In this document: piece after piece, positions 25,739 to 34,125 of the stretch
Position numbering within the stretch: the first letter of the stretch is position 1
How the letters are laid out: every line of letters starts with the position of its first letter
Assembly (NCBI GenBank): GCA_007133195.1
Contig: SLNH01000173.1
Location: forward strand, 1 to 46,364
Source: Nannocystineae bacterium
GTDB taxonomy: Bacteria > Myxococcota_A > Polyangia > Haliangiales > Haliangiaceae
Direction: 5' to 3'
DNA: 46,364 bases
The notes under the pieces: model-generated
Seen by the model: the letters and a program-made list of their open reading frames with translations, nothing else
Database searches by the model: none
What the model was told of the DNA's origin: nothing
Program-made: the position numbers and the translations under genes

Positions 25739-28300
25739 ATGGTTATGCCTCTAAACAGCTTTTTCCGCGCCGCCGGCCGCGCGCCCGCGGCACTCGCGGT
25801 CTCGTCGCTTGCCGCCGTCGCCGCTCCCTCGATCGCCGCCGCCGATCTGGACGTCGATCCCGAAGACGACATCGCGTTTTCCGACACCGCGGTCAATGAC
25901 AGCAACGACGAGAGCCTCGTTATCACAAACGACGGCAACTCCTCCGCCGCGGATCTAGAGATCTCGGTGTTCACGGAGGGACCCGACGCGGACGCCTTCG
26001 ACGTGGAGCTCCAGGGCTGCTCCGAGTCGGGGTGCGTGCTCGAGCCGGCGGACGACGTCACCGCCGTGGTGTCGTTTTCGCCCGAGGAGACGGGCGCGCA
26101 CAGCGCCGAGCTGGTCATCGAGCACGACGACCCCGACTTCGAAGACGACGTCGTCATCGCGCTGTCCGGCCGAGGGGCGCAGCCCGAGATCGAGCTTTTG
26201 TCGGAGGACTCGATGAACTTCGGCGACGTCAGGCTCGGCTCGTCGTCCGATCCCGCCGACGTCGAGATCCGAAACGCCGGCAGCATCGATCTGGAAATCG
26301 AGTCGGCGACCCTCGGCGGCGACCATGCCGACGACTTCGCGATCTCCTCGCTGCCCAGCCAAGGCGAGCCGCCGTTTTCCCTCGGCGATGGCGAAGAGGC
26401 GCGCTGGGAGCTCGTCTGCGAGCCCACCCAGCGCGGCGACCGCAGCGCGGTGTTCACCATCGACAGCAACGACCCCGACGAGCCCTCGCTCGTGGTCATC
26501 CTCAGCTGTCACGGCACCGAAGCCGAGCTCGTGGCCGACCCGACGCCGATCAGCTTCGAGCCCACCCGCGTGGGCCAAACCGCCACCGAGGCCGTCGAGC
26601 TCAAAAACGAGGGGAACATCGATTTGACCGTCACCTCGTTATCGCCCAGTGACGACGAATTCGAAGTCATAGACGCTCCGGACTCCCTCGTCATCCCCGC
26701 CGGCGACAGCGAAACGATCGAGATCGAGTTCACCCCGGACGAAAGCGGCGAGATCGACGGCAAGCTCACGGCGCTCGTCGACGAAGTCGACGACCCGGTG
26801 GAGTTTGCGATCGAAGCCGAGGGGATCGTGGGCGAGTTCGACCTGTCGGACCAGAGCGTCGACTTCGGCGAGGTTCGGGTCGATCAAGATCCAGAGGTCC
26901 GGACGGTCACCCTCACCAACACGGGCGCCGCCGAGTTCGAGGTGCAGGCGCCCTCGATCCAGGACGGCGGAGGCGCGTTTAGCGCGTTCGACCCCGAGGA
27001 CTCGCTGCCGCGCACCCTCGACCCCGATGGCGACAGCGTGGATATCGAGATTCACGCCCACCCCACGGACGTTGGGTCGGTAAGCGGCGCTGTGGTGCTC
27101 GAGACCGATATCGAGGGGTCTACGTCGCTTTCGATCGACGTGACCGCAAACGGCATCGCGCCGAACCTCGCCGTTTCCCCACAAACCGTCGATTTCGGCG
27201 CGCATGACGTGCTCGCGAGCCCGGCGTATCGAACGGTGACCGTGGAAAACCCCGCGGGTGCGAGCGCGGACCTCGAGGTCGAAGGCGCTGCGCTCGCGGG
27301 CCCGGGCGCGGACGTCTACTTCATTGACGACGGCGGAGGCATCCCCACCGGGGGTGGCGACCCGCTCGTCCTTTCCCCTGACGAGAGCACCGACCTCCTG
27401 ATCGGCTATGAGCCGACGGTCGCGTCCGCCGGCGAGCCGCAGGCGGCGCTCGTGATCACGACCGACCTGCAAGACGCCGAGATCCCGCTGTTCGGCCGCG
27501 GCATCGACCGCGAGATCGTCGTCGCCCCGCAGAGCGTCTCGTTTCCCGAGACGCGGCGAAACCCCGAAGCGCCGCCCACCAAGACCGTGGAAATCGAAAA
27601 TCACGGCGAGGCGGCGCTCACGCTCACGGCGGCGGTGGTGGGCGGCCCGGCTCCGGACGCCTTCCAGATCGATGATCAGAGTCTCCCCGCCACCCTCGCG
27701 AATCAGCAGTCGCTCACACTCGAAATCACCTTCGATCCGGCCGTGGCGAGCTCCGCCCCCCTGCAGGCCGATCTCCTCCTCGAAAGCGACGACCGCGCGG
27801 TGCTCGTCCCGCTCTCCGGGCTGGCCGTCGTTCCGAACCTGTCGCTCACGCCGGGCCGGGTAGACTTCGGAAGGACGGGCGTCGATGTGCCCGTGACTCT
27901 CGAGGGGGCCGTGACGATCCAAAATCGCGACGACGAGGACACCCTCGTGGTCGAGGACGTCCGGTTGGACGGGGACGACGAAGCGTTCGAGCTTTCGGGC
28001 TGGGACGGACAGGCCGAGATCGATCCCTCGGAGTCGCTCGAGCTCGACGCGGTGTTCACGGCATCGGATGAGGGCGTCTCCCAGGCGTACGTGGAAGTGT
28101 ATCTCGAGGGTGATCCGGTGCGGGTCGCGGTCTCCGAGCTCCGCGGGGAGGCGAGCGCGTTTCGGGCCCGAGGCGGCGGGTGCCACGCGGCCACCGGCGC
28201 AGGCGCGGCCGGTGCAGGCTGGCTCCTGCTCGCCGCCGCGGTGGTCGCGGCCTGGCGGAGGAAAACGTCCACCGCGGCGTGCCGTCGCGCGAGCGCGTAG
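25739..28300 (+). CDS. Secreted protein with seven ASH (choice-of-anchor D) repeats and MYXO-CTERM-like tail
   Basis: The 853-residue protein starts with a signal peptide (cleavage near AAA-DL). It then has seven immunoglobulin-like units of about 110 residues, each opening with a variant of L-x-x-x-P-x-x-x-x-F-G/P. Unit openings are DLDVDPEDDIAFSDT, EIELLSEDSMNFGDV, ELVADPTPISFEPT, EFDLSDQSVDFGEV, NLAVSPQTVDFGAH, EIVVAPQSVSFPET and NLSLTPGRVDFGRT. These match ASPM/SPD-2/Hydin-type domains common in secreted myxobacterial proteins. The protein is strongly acidic. The tail GGGCHAATGAGAAGAG, a hydrophobic segment and AWRRK form a MYXO-CTERM-like sorting signal. No catalytic motif is visible; a surface scaffold or adhesin is inferred. 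It is divergent from the dehydratase-like gene. Confidence 0.85.
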   Translation: MVMPLNSFFRAAGRAPAALAVSSLAAVAAPSIAAADLDVDPEDDIAFSDTAVNDSNDESLVITNDGNSSAADLEISVFTEGPDADAFDVELQGCSESGCVLEPADDVTAVVSFSPEETGAHSAELVIEHDDPDFEDDVVIALSGRGAQPEIELLSEDSMNFGDVRLGSSSDPADVEIRNAGSIDLEIESATLGGDHADDFAISSLPSQGEPPFSLGDGEEARWELVCEPTQRGDRSAVFTIDSNDPDEPSLVVILSCHGTEAELVADPTPISFEPTRVGQTATEAVELKNEGNIDLTVTSLSPSDDEFEVIDAPDSLVIPAGDSETIEIEFTPDESGEIDGKLTALVDEVDDPVEFAIEAEGIVGEFDLSDQSVDFGEVRVDQDPEVRTVTLTNTGAAEFEVQAPSIQDGGGAFSAFDPEDSLPRTLDPDGDSVDIEIHAHPTDVGSVSGAVVLETDIEGSTSLSIDVTANGIAPNLAVSPQTVDFGAHDVLASPAYRTVTVENPAGASADLEVEGAALAGPGADVYFIDDGGGIPTGGGDPLVLSPDESTDLLIGYEPTVASAGEPQAALVITTDLQDAEIPLFGRGIDREIVVAPQSVSFPETRRNPEAPPTKTVEIENHGEAALTLTAAVVGGPAPDAFQIDDQSLPATLANQQSLTLEITFDPAVASSAPLQADLLLESDDRAVLVPLSGLAVVPNLSLTPGRVDFGRTGVDVPVTLEGAVTIQNRDDEDTLVVEDVRLDGDDEAFELSGWDGQAEIDPSESLELDAVFTASDEGVSQAYVEVYLEGDPVRVAVSELRGEASAFRARGGGCHAATGAGAAGAGWLLLAAAVVAAWRRKTSTAACRRASA

Positions 28301-28415
28301 GTTTTCCGCGGGCCCGTCCCGCAACGCCGCCAACGCGCCTTGAAGCGCACGTGGCCGGGCGGTAGCCTACTTTGGCGCGGCCGCCGCCGCCTGGCGGCCG
28401 GGGAGGAATGCCCGA

Positions 28416-28814
28416 ATGAGCGAATCGTTAAATGCGTGCCTCGCCCTCGCCTCCATGATCCGCGATCACGGAGCGCCCACCCCCGATGAAGTCAAATTCG
28501 TGGCCCACGCCGCCATCGAGCTGGGGCTCGAAAACGACGACAACCAGCGCGTGCAAGAGACCCTGCGCGACGGCGGCGATTTCGGCTCCTGTCTGCCCGA
28601 GATCAAAAGCCGAGCCATGCGGCTGTTTACGTTCCGCCGCATGGTGAGCGCGGTGCTCCTCGACCAGCACATCGACGACAGCCAGCACTCGTACATCAAG
28701 CGCACCGCCGAGGCGTTCGGGTTCGACGACGGCGTGGTGGAAGAGTACCTCGCGTGGATGCGCGAGGGCCTCGAATGGGAGGCGCGCGGGGCCGAGATCG
28801 TAAAGCGCCTGTGA
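28416..28814 (+). CDS. TerB-like all-helical protein
   Basis: The 132-residue protein has no signal peptide or membrane segment and is predicted cytoplasmic. The helical pattern and acidic turns (FVAHAAIELGLENDD, MVSAVLLDQHIDDSQHSYI, KRTAEAFGFDDGVVEEYL) fit the TerB-like fold, whose acidic loops can bind divalent metal. Family members occur in tellurite-resistance and stress loci, but no other ter gene is here, so a tellurite role is not supported. A ribosome site GGGGAGGA lies about eight bases upstream of the ATG. It stands alone between the ASH-repeat protein and a crotonase. Confidence 0.7.
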   Translation: MSESLNACLALASMIRDHGAPTPDEVKFVAHAAIELGLENDDNQRVQETLRDGGDFGSCLPEIKSRAMRLFTFRRMVSAVLLDQHIDDSQHSYIKRTAEAFGFDDGVVEEYLAWMREGLEWEARGAEIVKRL

Positions 28815-28862
28815 CAGCCATGCCGCGTTCGCGCGCGAGCCCGTAAGGGGCGGCGGTACTCC

Positions 28863-29639
28863 ATGACAGCGCCAGCACCGATAAGGGTCGAGCGGCGAGG
28901 TAACGTCGCCACGGTCATCCTCTCGCGCCCGGAGGTGCGAAACGCCGTGGATCGCCGCACCGCAGAGGCGCTCGCGGACGCGTTTCGCGACTTCGAAGCC
29001 GACGACCAGGCGCGCGTGGCCGTGCTCACCGGCGAAGGCGGGCATTTCTGCGCCGGCGCAGACCTTCACGCGCTCGCGCGCGGCCAGGGAAACCGCGTGT
29101 CGGACGACGGCGACGGCCCGCTAGGCCCCACACGGATGCAGCTTTCCAAGCCGGTGATCGCCGCCGTATCGGGCTACGCCGTGGCCGGCGGGCTCGAGCT
29201 CGCGCTTTGGTGCGACCTTCGCATCGTCGAGGAAGACGCCGTGCTTGGCGTATTTTGCCGCCGGTTTGGCGTTCCGCTGATAGACGGCGGCACCGTGCGG
29301 TTGCCGCGCATCGTGGGGCTCGGTCGCGCGCTGGACCTCATCCTCACGGGCAGGCCGGTCTACGCCGAGGAGGCGCGCACCATCGGCCTCGCCACCCGCG
29401 TGGTCGAAAGCGGGAGCTCGCGCGGCGAGGCCGAGGCGCTCGCCGACGAGCTGGCTCGGTTTCCGCAGGCCGCCCTGCGCGGCGATCGCGCCTCCGCTTA
29501 TGAACAAGCGGAGCTCGACATCGAAGCGGCGCTCAAAAACGAGCTGCGTCACGGTCGCCCAGCGCTCGCCGAGGCTGGCCAGGGAGCGCGCCGATTCGCG
29601 AGCGGCGCCGGCAGAGGGGGAGACTTCAGCGGCGAATGA
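28863..29639 (+). CDS. Enoyl-CoA hydratase/isomerase (crotonase) family protein
   Basis: The 258-residue crotonase-fold protein has both oxyanion-hole segments: HFCAGADLHAL and GYAVAGGLELALWCDLRI. The first catalytic Glu of hydratases (in GGLELAL, equivalent to rat Glu144) is present. The second (rat Glu164, in the QPEI segment) is not, since the segment here reads FGVPLIDGGTVRLPR. Loss of one Glu is common in isomerases, dehydrogenation-type or decarboxylase crotonases, so hydratase activity should not be assumed. The CoA-binding fold is clear. The stop overlaps the next gene's ATG as ATGA, coupling it to a small lipoprotein. No other fatty-acid oxidation gene is adjacent. Confidence 0.88.
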   Translation: MTAPAPIRVERRGNVATVILSRPEVRNAVDRRTAEALADAFRDFEADDQARVAVLTGEGGHFCAGADLHALARGQGNRVSDDGDGPLGPTRMQLSKPVIAAVSGYAVAGGLELALWCDLRIVEEDAVLGVFCRRFGVPLIDGGTVRLPRIVGLGRALDLILTGRPVYAEEARTIGLATRVVESGSSRGEAEALADELARFPQAALRGDRASAYEQAELDIEAALKNELRHGRPALAEAGQGARRFASGAGRGGDFSGE

Positions 29640-30067
29640 ACGGTCCTGGCGGACACCGCGTGATGCCCCCGCGCACAGACGCCTCCCGCGCCGCCCCGCC
29701 GCGGGCGTGGGCGCGCCGCAGCCGCTGGCGGGTGGCCGTCATCGCGGCCACGCTCGGCGTTTTCGCCGCCTCCGGGTGCGCGTGGCACCCGGGCTCATCT
29801 ACCGGCCCCGAGAAGATCGAGGGCACGTGCGAGGGCGCCTGCAGCCACTACGTGGATTGCCGCGGGTCGGGCGACGCCGAGATCTACAGCGCCTGCGTGC
29901 GCGAGTGCCAGGTGATCTTCGTCGAGGACGGCGAGGCAGACGCCGTGTCGCTCGGCCTGTTCGAGCAGCTCGAGTGCGAGGACGCGATCGGCTTTATCGA
30001 GGGAGAGGGCGGCCGCCCGCCCGGGTCCTCGCCGCCGGACCTCGCCCCCCGCAAACCCGCGCGGTGA
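29636..30067 (+). CDS. Small Cys-rich lipoprotein, function unknown
   Basis: The 143-residue protein has a long basic N-terminus, a hydrophobic stretch and a lipobox AASGC, giving a lipid-anchored envelope protein. The mature part begins with an acidic, Cys-rich region (GTCEGACSHYVDC, CVRECQVIF, LECEDAIGF) with six cysteines likely to form disulfides, then a Pro-rich end. It does not match a family I can name, though similar Cys-patterned lipoproteins are common in Myxococcota. The ATG at 29636 overlaps the crotonase stop; an ATG at 29663 (MPPRTD) would shorten the pre-sequence and is equally compatible with the signal peptide. Confidence 0.7.
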   Translation: MNGPGGHRVMPPRTDASRAAPPRAWARRSRWRVAVIAATLGVFAASGCAWHPGSSTGPEKIEGTCEGACSHYVDCRGSGDAEIYSACVRECQVIFVEDGEADAVSLGLFEQLECEDAIGFIEGEGGRPPGSSPPDLAPRKPAR

Positions 30068-30084
30068 AGCCGGCGGTGCCATCG

Positions 30085-30115
30085 CCCCGGGAACGGGCTA
30101 TACCCGGACCCGGGG
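30085..30115. terminator. Hairpin between convergent lipoprotein genes
   Basis: A perfect 7-base stem (CCCCGGG / CCCGGGG) with an inner CGGG/CCCG pairing lies in the 73-base gap between two convergent genes. No T-run is present on either side, so a bidirectional 3'-end hairpin is likely but intrinsic termination is uncertain. Confidence 0.45.
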
Positions 30116-30140
30116 CGGATGCTCACCTCCCGCGGCCCGC

Positions 30141-31496
30141 TCAGCAGGGCGGCGTGCTGTTGAAGCCGTCGGCGTTGTGAACCGTCGCGCAGTCCCAGCT
30201 CACGGTCGGATCACCCCGAAGGTGGATTCCGTCGTCCGCGCTGTTGTCGACCGTCAGGTTGTGAAGCGTCTGCACCCGGGACCCGTGCAGGGTGAGGTTC
30301 GCCGGGCCGCCGCGCCGCCCGCGCCGCCAATTGCCCCCGCCGCCGTCTCGAATCTCGACGTGCTCGATGCTGTTTTGGCCGCTGTTCGTCCCGCCGTAGC
30401 GAAGCCCCCGCCAGTACCCCGGGATCGCCTCGTCGCCGCGGAAGATCACGGGCGCGTCCGCCGCCCCCGACAGCGCCATGCTCGCGCTGCCGCGGACCTG
30501 AAGGCCCCGGTCTTGGCCGAAAATGAGCTCGTTACTCATGATCGTAAGGTGGTTGTCTTCGACATCGGGGCTGGTGTCGAAGTAAAGCGGGACGTTGAAG
30601 CTGTCCCACGTGCCGCCGTCCGACACGTCTCCGCTCTCGATACGGATGTAGTCCTCGTCGTTGCCCGAGTAGCTCGTGTCGCCAGGGAGCAGGGCCACCG
30701 AGTTCGCGTTCGTGCGAACTGGGTACTCGTTTCCGGTAATGACGTTGTTCCCGGACATGGTCAGGGCTTCGGGCGTGCCGTGGAGCCACAGGCCCGCCGC
30801 CCCGCCGTGCTGAAGGACGATGTCTTCAATCTCGAGCCGCGCGCCGTGGACGGTCAGGTTGGCGGGGCCGCCGCGGCGACCGCGACGCCAATGGCCGCTG
30901 CCGGCGTACTCGATGATCACGTTGCGGAGCACGTTGTGCGTGCTGTTCGTGCCGCCGTAGCGGATGCCGCGCCAATAGCCGGGGATGGGCTCCTCGGCCG
31001 AGAAGATGATTTCCTGGCCCGGCGTACCCTCGGCGCGAAGTCGGCCGTCGCTGCGGACCTGGATGCCGGCTCCGTCCTCGAAGACGAAGGTGCTGCCGGG
31101 CTCGATCACGACCTGCGCCTCGACGTCGATCGTGCTCGTGACGCGAAAGCAATCGGGGCCGATGGTGGTCTCCTCGTCGAGGTCGTCGCTGAGCTCCGCC
31201 ATACCGCGATCGCAACGCCTTGCCACTTCGTCGGTGAGATCGACCGGCGAGCCCGTGCCTGCGCGGACGGCACCGTCGTCACGATCCGCTGGAGGCGCAC
31301 CTCCCGCTTCATCGGCGGGGACCCGATCGCGATCGGCGTGGTGATCGCCCCGGTGATCCCGCTCGCCAGGTGCCCCCCGGTGGTCGCGATCACGGTCGCT
31401 GACGTGCCGCGAATCGGTGGGTCTCGTCCGCTCCTCGACGATGCACGAGGCACCAGCGATCAGCGTCATACACACACCTACAAGACAAATTCTCAT
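30141..31496 (-). CDS. Beta-helix surface lipoprotein with a duplicated module
   Basis: The 451-residue protein has a lipoprotein signal with lipobox AGASC, then a His/Asp/Arg-rich linker (repeats of DRDHRG type) that is probably unstructured. The rest is rich in short hydrophobic strands with N and G turns, as in right-handed parallel beta-helices. Two long modules are nearly the same: PGYWRGIRYGGTNS...WRRGRRGGPANLTVHG and PGYWRGLRYGGTNS...WRRGRRGGPANLTLHG. No active-site motif of a lyase or hydrolase is evident, so a binding or structural role is inferred. The start at 31496 has GAGGA five bases upstream and gives the signal peptide. An ATG 21 codons earlier is rejected. A sigma-70-like promoter is visible at 31543-31571. 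Confidence 0.8.
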   Translation of the reverse strand: MRICLVGVCMTLIAGASCIVEERTRPTDSRHVSDRDRDHRGAPGERDHRGDHHADRDRVPADEAGGAPPADRDDGAVRAGTGSPVDLTDEVARRCDRGMAELSDDLDEETTIGPDCFRVTSTIDVEAQVVIEPGSTFVFEDGAGIQVRSDGRLRAEGTPGQEIIFSAEEPIPGYWRGIRYGGTNSTHNVLRNVIIEYAGSGHWRRGRRGGPANLTVHGARLEIEDIVLQHGGAAGLWLHGTPEALTMSGNNVITGNEYPVRTNANSVALLPGDTSYSGNDEDYIRIESGDVSDGGTWDSFNVPLYFDTSPDVEDNHLTIMSNELIFGQDRGLQVRGSASMALSGAADAPVIFRGDEAIPGYWRGLRYGGTNSGQNSIEHVEIRDGGGGNWRRGRRGGPANLTLHGSRVQTLHNLTVDNSADDGIHLRGDPTVSWDCATVHNADGFNSTPPC

Positions 31497-31542
31497 AAAA
31501 ATCCTCAATTTTTTCCTGTAGCTACGGAATAAGAGCCCCCGT

Positions 31543-31571
31543 ATTGGAGGCAAGGGCACTCACAAAGTCAA
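31543..31571 (-). promoter_or_regulatory. Sigma-70-like promoter of the beta-helix lipoprotein
   Basis: On the minus strand TTGACT (31571-31566) and TCCAAT (31548-31543) are 17 bases apart in an AT-richer patch. The predicted leader to the ATG at 31496 is about 40 bases. Confidence 0.5.
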
Positions 31572-31880
31572 CCCATTTTGTTTACGCGGCGCAACCCCCG
31601 CACATTCCCCATCCCGCCGGCGCGCAGTGCCGTGCCGTCGACGTCCCGGCAAGCCGCCCAGCCTACAGGATTGGCACGGGAAGATCAGCGGCACCCGACA
31701 GTCGTCGCGACCCCGCCGGCCGACCGGGCCGGCCGACCGGGCCGGGCGGGCCAGCCCCGAGGGCGGCGCCGTCTGGAGGATCATCGCAACTTGGCGCCGC
31801 TGTGGCGATCCCGTCAAGACGATCCAGACTGATGGCGCGATGACCTGGCTCGCGCGCCGCGCGTCTGTCAAAACCGGCGC
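31572..31880. other. Gap between divergent envelope genes
   Basis: About 310 bases without a convincing gene. The only structure seen is a perfect tandem duplication of the 13-mer GGCCGACCGGGCC at 31718-31743. No promoter for the plus-strand lipoprotein gene was recognised. Confidence 0.45.
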
Positions 31881-32375
31881 ATGAGGAAATGGCTCCGCAT
31901 TTTGATTGCCTCGGTCTTTCTATCGACGACGGTAGCCACGAGCGCCGGTTGCTACGGCTCGTTCCAGCTCACGCAAGGGCTCCACGAGTGGAACGGCCAA
32001 GTCACGGACAATCGCTTCATCAACTGGCTCCTGTTTCTCGGTCTCGTGATCGTGCCGGTCTACGAGATCTCCCTGCTCGTGGACGGCCTGTTTTTCAACA
32101 GCATCGAGTTTTGGACCGGTGACAATCCCGCGGGCGGTGGCCTGTCCATCGAGCGGAACACCGACGGCACCCTCACGGCGACGCTCGAGGGCCGCGCGGT
32201 CGACCTAAAGCCCGGTCCCGAGGGCGCCATCGACCTTTACGAGGACGGCGAACGCGTGGGCCGCGCCCTCAGGCAGGACGACGGTTCGCTCGTCCTCCTC
32301 GATTCAGACGGAGAGATCTTGCGCCACATCGACGCCGAGGCGGTCGAGGCGCGCCGGGCACAGATGGATCGCTAG
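31881..32375 (+). CDS. DUF3332 family lipoprotein
   Basis: The 164-residue protein matches the DUF3332 pattern. A lipoprotein signal ends SAGC (Cys24) and is followed directly by YGSFQLTQGLHEWNG, then a hydrophobic membrane-like segment (FINWLLFLGLVIVPVYEISL) and NSIEFWTGDNP. The remaining C-terminal 75 residues are a small beta-rich, charged domain. Function of the family is unknown. The hydrophobic middle segment in addition to the lipid anchor suggests tight membrane association. It converges on the PHA synthase gene ending at 32454 and shows no operon partner. Confidence 0.82.
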   Translation: MRKWLRILIASVFLSTTVATSAGCYGSFQLTQGLHEWNGQVTDNRFINWLLFLGLVIVPVYEISLLVDGLFFNSIEFWTGDNPAGGGLSIERNTDGTLTATLEGRAVDLKPGPEGAIDLYEDGERVGRALRQDDGSLVLLDSDGEILRHIDAEAVEARRAQMDR

Positions 32376-32406
32376 CCGCTCTTCGGCCGCGCGCGCGGGC
32401 CCGACG

Positions 32407-32421
32407 GATCACCAGGTGATC
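32407..32421. repeat. Short palindrome between convergent genes
   Basis: GATCACC-A-GGTGATC is a 7-base inverted repeat in the 78-base gap between the DUF3332 gene and phaC1. It could be a protein-binding site or chance. Confidence 0.3.
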
Positions 32422-32453
32422 ACCGAGGTGCCCGCCGCGCAGCCCCGCTCGGC

Positions 32454-33647
32454 TCACACTGGCGCTGGCGGCGCCGAAGGCGCTGCCTCATCGTGAGCGT
32501 TTGCCACCCGGTCGCGCGCCTCCCACCAAGCGGCCATCGTAGGCCACAGCCGCTCCTTTGCCTTGCGCGAGATGACCGCCCCCACGTGACCGCCGGCCAG
32601 ACGGAGGTGCTCCGTGTCCGGCGACGAGACGCAATCGACGAGGGGCGCGGCGCTCGGCGAAGGGACGATGTGATCGTGCTCGAAGCTCACCACCAAGGTC
32701 GGGCAGGTGATGGCGCCGAGCCGAACCACGTTCCCGGACAGCGCAAACGCACCGCGCATGAGCGCGTTTTCCCTGTAAAGCTCACGGATGTAGCGCCGGT
32801 AGCACTCGCCGGGGAACGAGATGTTGTCGTTTAGCCACCTTTCGAGGGCGAAAAACCCGTCCAAAAACTCGTCGTCCCACGCGCGATCGACCACCCCGAC
32901 GAACTTCGCGACCTGTAGCGTCGGCCGCAGCATTTGAAACGACGCTTGCATGAGCGCCCAGGGCACATTGCCACACGCATCTACCAAGGCATCGAGATCG
33001 AAGGTGTCGGTGCGCGTCCACCGCGCTAGCATCCCCTCGTCCGAGAAGTCGATGGGCGCGGCGAGGGCGGTGAGGGAGGCCACCCGCTCCGGCCGCGCGG
33101 CCGTGTAGATGGTGGCCAGCGTGCCCCCGAGGCAGTAGCCGAGCAGATGGACCTGGCGCCGCTCGGAACGCGCCGCCACCTTGCGCACGGCGCGGCCTAG
33201 GTAGCGGTCGCAGATGTCGTCGAACTCGAGGTAGCGATCCTCGTCGCCGGGGCTGCCCCAATCGATGATATAGACATCGTGCCCTCGCTCCACGAGGAAC
33301 CCCGCGAAGCTTCGGCCGGGCTGAAGGTCGAGCACGTAATGGCGGTTTATCAGCGACGGGACGAGGAGGATCGGCGTGGCGTAGGTGAGCCCCTCGGCGC
33401 GCGGGCGATAGCGGAGGAGGCTCCACTTGTTTTCGCGATGGATGACGTCCGCCGGCGTCTGGCCGACCTTGGGCGCGCCGCGGAGCCAGGCTCGAACCAG
33501 ATTGCGGATTCCCCGCCCCGGCCCAGGTCCATTCCCGTTCGCCCGGCGCGCCTCGGTTTCCGTCCGTCCGCCTCGCCGGCCCGCCGCCGAGGCCGCGCCG
33601 GGCGGCGCGCCTCGCGGCTCGCGTTCGTCCTGCGGGTGCTCGCTCAT
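32454..33647 (-). CDS. phaC: Class III-type polyhydroxyalkanoate synthase (first copy)
   Basis: The synthase polymerises (R)-3-hydroxyacyl-CoA into PHA at the granule surface. The 397 residues have an Arg/Gly-rich N-terminal extension of about 60, then an alpha/beta-hydrolase core. The lipase-like box GYCLGG carries the nucleophile Cys172; Asp325 (FEHDHIVP) and His354 (AGGHVGAV) complete the triad. Size and lack of a long N-terminal domain fit class III (about 360 residues) rather than class I (about 590). Class III synthases need a PhaE partner, and a short PhaE-like gene lies 53 bases upstream on the same strand. The start at 33647 has GAGGA upstream; an ATG nine codons earlier is less likely. 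Confidence 0.9.
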   Translation of the reverse strand: MSEHPQDEREPRGAPPGAASAAGRRGGRTETEARRANGNGPGPGRGIRNLVRAWLRGAPKVGQTPADVIHRENKWSLLRYRPRAEGLTYATPILLVPSLINRHYVLDLQPGRSFAGFLVERGHDVYIIDWGSPGDEDRYLEFDDICDRYLGRAVRKVAARSERRQVHLLGYCLGGTLATIYTAARPERVASLTALAAPIDFSDEGMLARWTRTDTFDLDALVDACGNVPWALMQASFQMLRPTLQVAKFVGVVDRAWDDEFLDGFFALERWLNDNISFPGECYRRYIRELYRENALMRGAFALSGNVVRLGAITCPTLVVSFEHDHIVPSPSAAPLVDCVSSPDTEHLRLAGGHVGAVISRKAKERLWPTMAAWWEARDRVANAHDEAAPSAPPAPV

Positions 33648-33700
33648 GACCGTTTTCCTCGCTCCCCACCCCATCGTTCGTGGCTGTCCCGGGACACCGC

Positions 33701-33988
33701 CTACGCCTGCCTGGTCCCGGCCAGCTCCTCCTCGAGGTCGCTCAGCCTGCTCTCGAGCTGATTCAACTTGTGAAGGGCGCGCTCCTGGTCACGCTTGGTC
33801 GGAAGCCCCAGTTGCCCCCACCAGCCGGCGAGCGCGCGATCGGCCGCCGCCTTGGTCTTCATCGTCGTAGACAACAGCGCCCCGGCGGGCCCCAAGACGA
33901 CGGGATTTTTGAGCACGCCGTCGAGGTAATCGGCGGTCGCCTTCTCCCACGCATCGAACCCGCGCTTCCATAGGTCGTAAACGATCAT
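33701..33988 (-). CDS. Miniature PhaE-like PHA synthase-associated protein
   Basis: The 95-residue protein has a helical N-terminus (YDLWKRGFDAWEKATADYL), a segment NPVVLGPAGALLSTTMKTK, and a C-terminal heptad region GLPTKRDQERALHKLNQLES that resembles the C-terminal coiled coil of PhaE, the partner subunit of class III synthases. It is far shorter than PhaE (about 360), so it may be a distinct small activator or phasin-type protein. The ATG at 33988 has AAAGGAG eight bases upstream; the longer frame beginning at 34117 runs into the divergent regulatory region and is rejected. It is 53 bases upstream of phaC on the same strand and divergent from phaR. Confidence 0.75.
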   Translation of the reverse strand: MIVYDLWKRGFDAWEKATADYLDGVLKNPVVLGPAGALLSTTMKTKAAADRALAGWWGQLGLPTKRDQERALHKLNQLESRLSDLEEELAGTRQA

Positions 33989-34012
33989 GTTCGAGCTCCT
34001 TTCTGCGGCCTG

Positions 34013-34027
34013 TGTTGCACCGCACCA
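34013..34027. promoter_or_regulatory. Candidate PhaR operator between the phaE-like gene and phaR
   Basis: TGTTGCACCGCACCA matches the site at 34986-35000 (TGTTGCAATGCACAA) at 12 of 15 positions. It lies 25 bases upstream of the phaE-like start and 98 bases upstream of phaR, in the shared divergent control region. TGC/GCA half-sites of this kind are known for PhaR of Alphaproteobacteria. Confidence 0.45.
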
Positions 34028-34125
34028 TGGAGCATGCTTGCGGGCGTCCCCGCGGGCAAGTACAGTGGCAGGGTTTTTCGCATCGCAAAAAGCACGGCCC
34101 GCCGCGCAGCGCGCCACGAGGCATC

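Noticed and set aside
26639..28333. 564-codon minus-strand frame opposite the ASH-repeat gene
   Set aside because: Arg/Glu/Val-rich without motif; the plus strand has signal peptide, repeats and sorting tail.
28416..28814. Tellurite-resistance function for the TerB-like protein
   Set aside because: No terC, terD or terZ partners are present; only the fold is suggested.
30177..31532. 451-codon plus-strand frame opposite the beta-helix gene
   Set aside because: Low-complexity Ala/Val/Arg/Asp composition; the minus strand has signal peptide, ribosome site and promoter.
31560..31871. 103-codon minus-strand frame in the gap before the DUF3332 gene
   Set aside because: No ribosome site, no family pattern, and it overlaps the promoter of the beta-helix gene.
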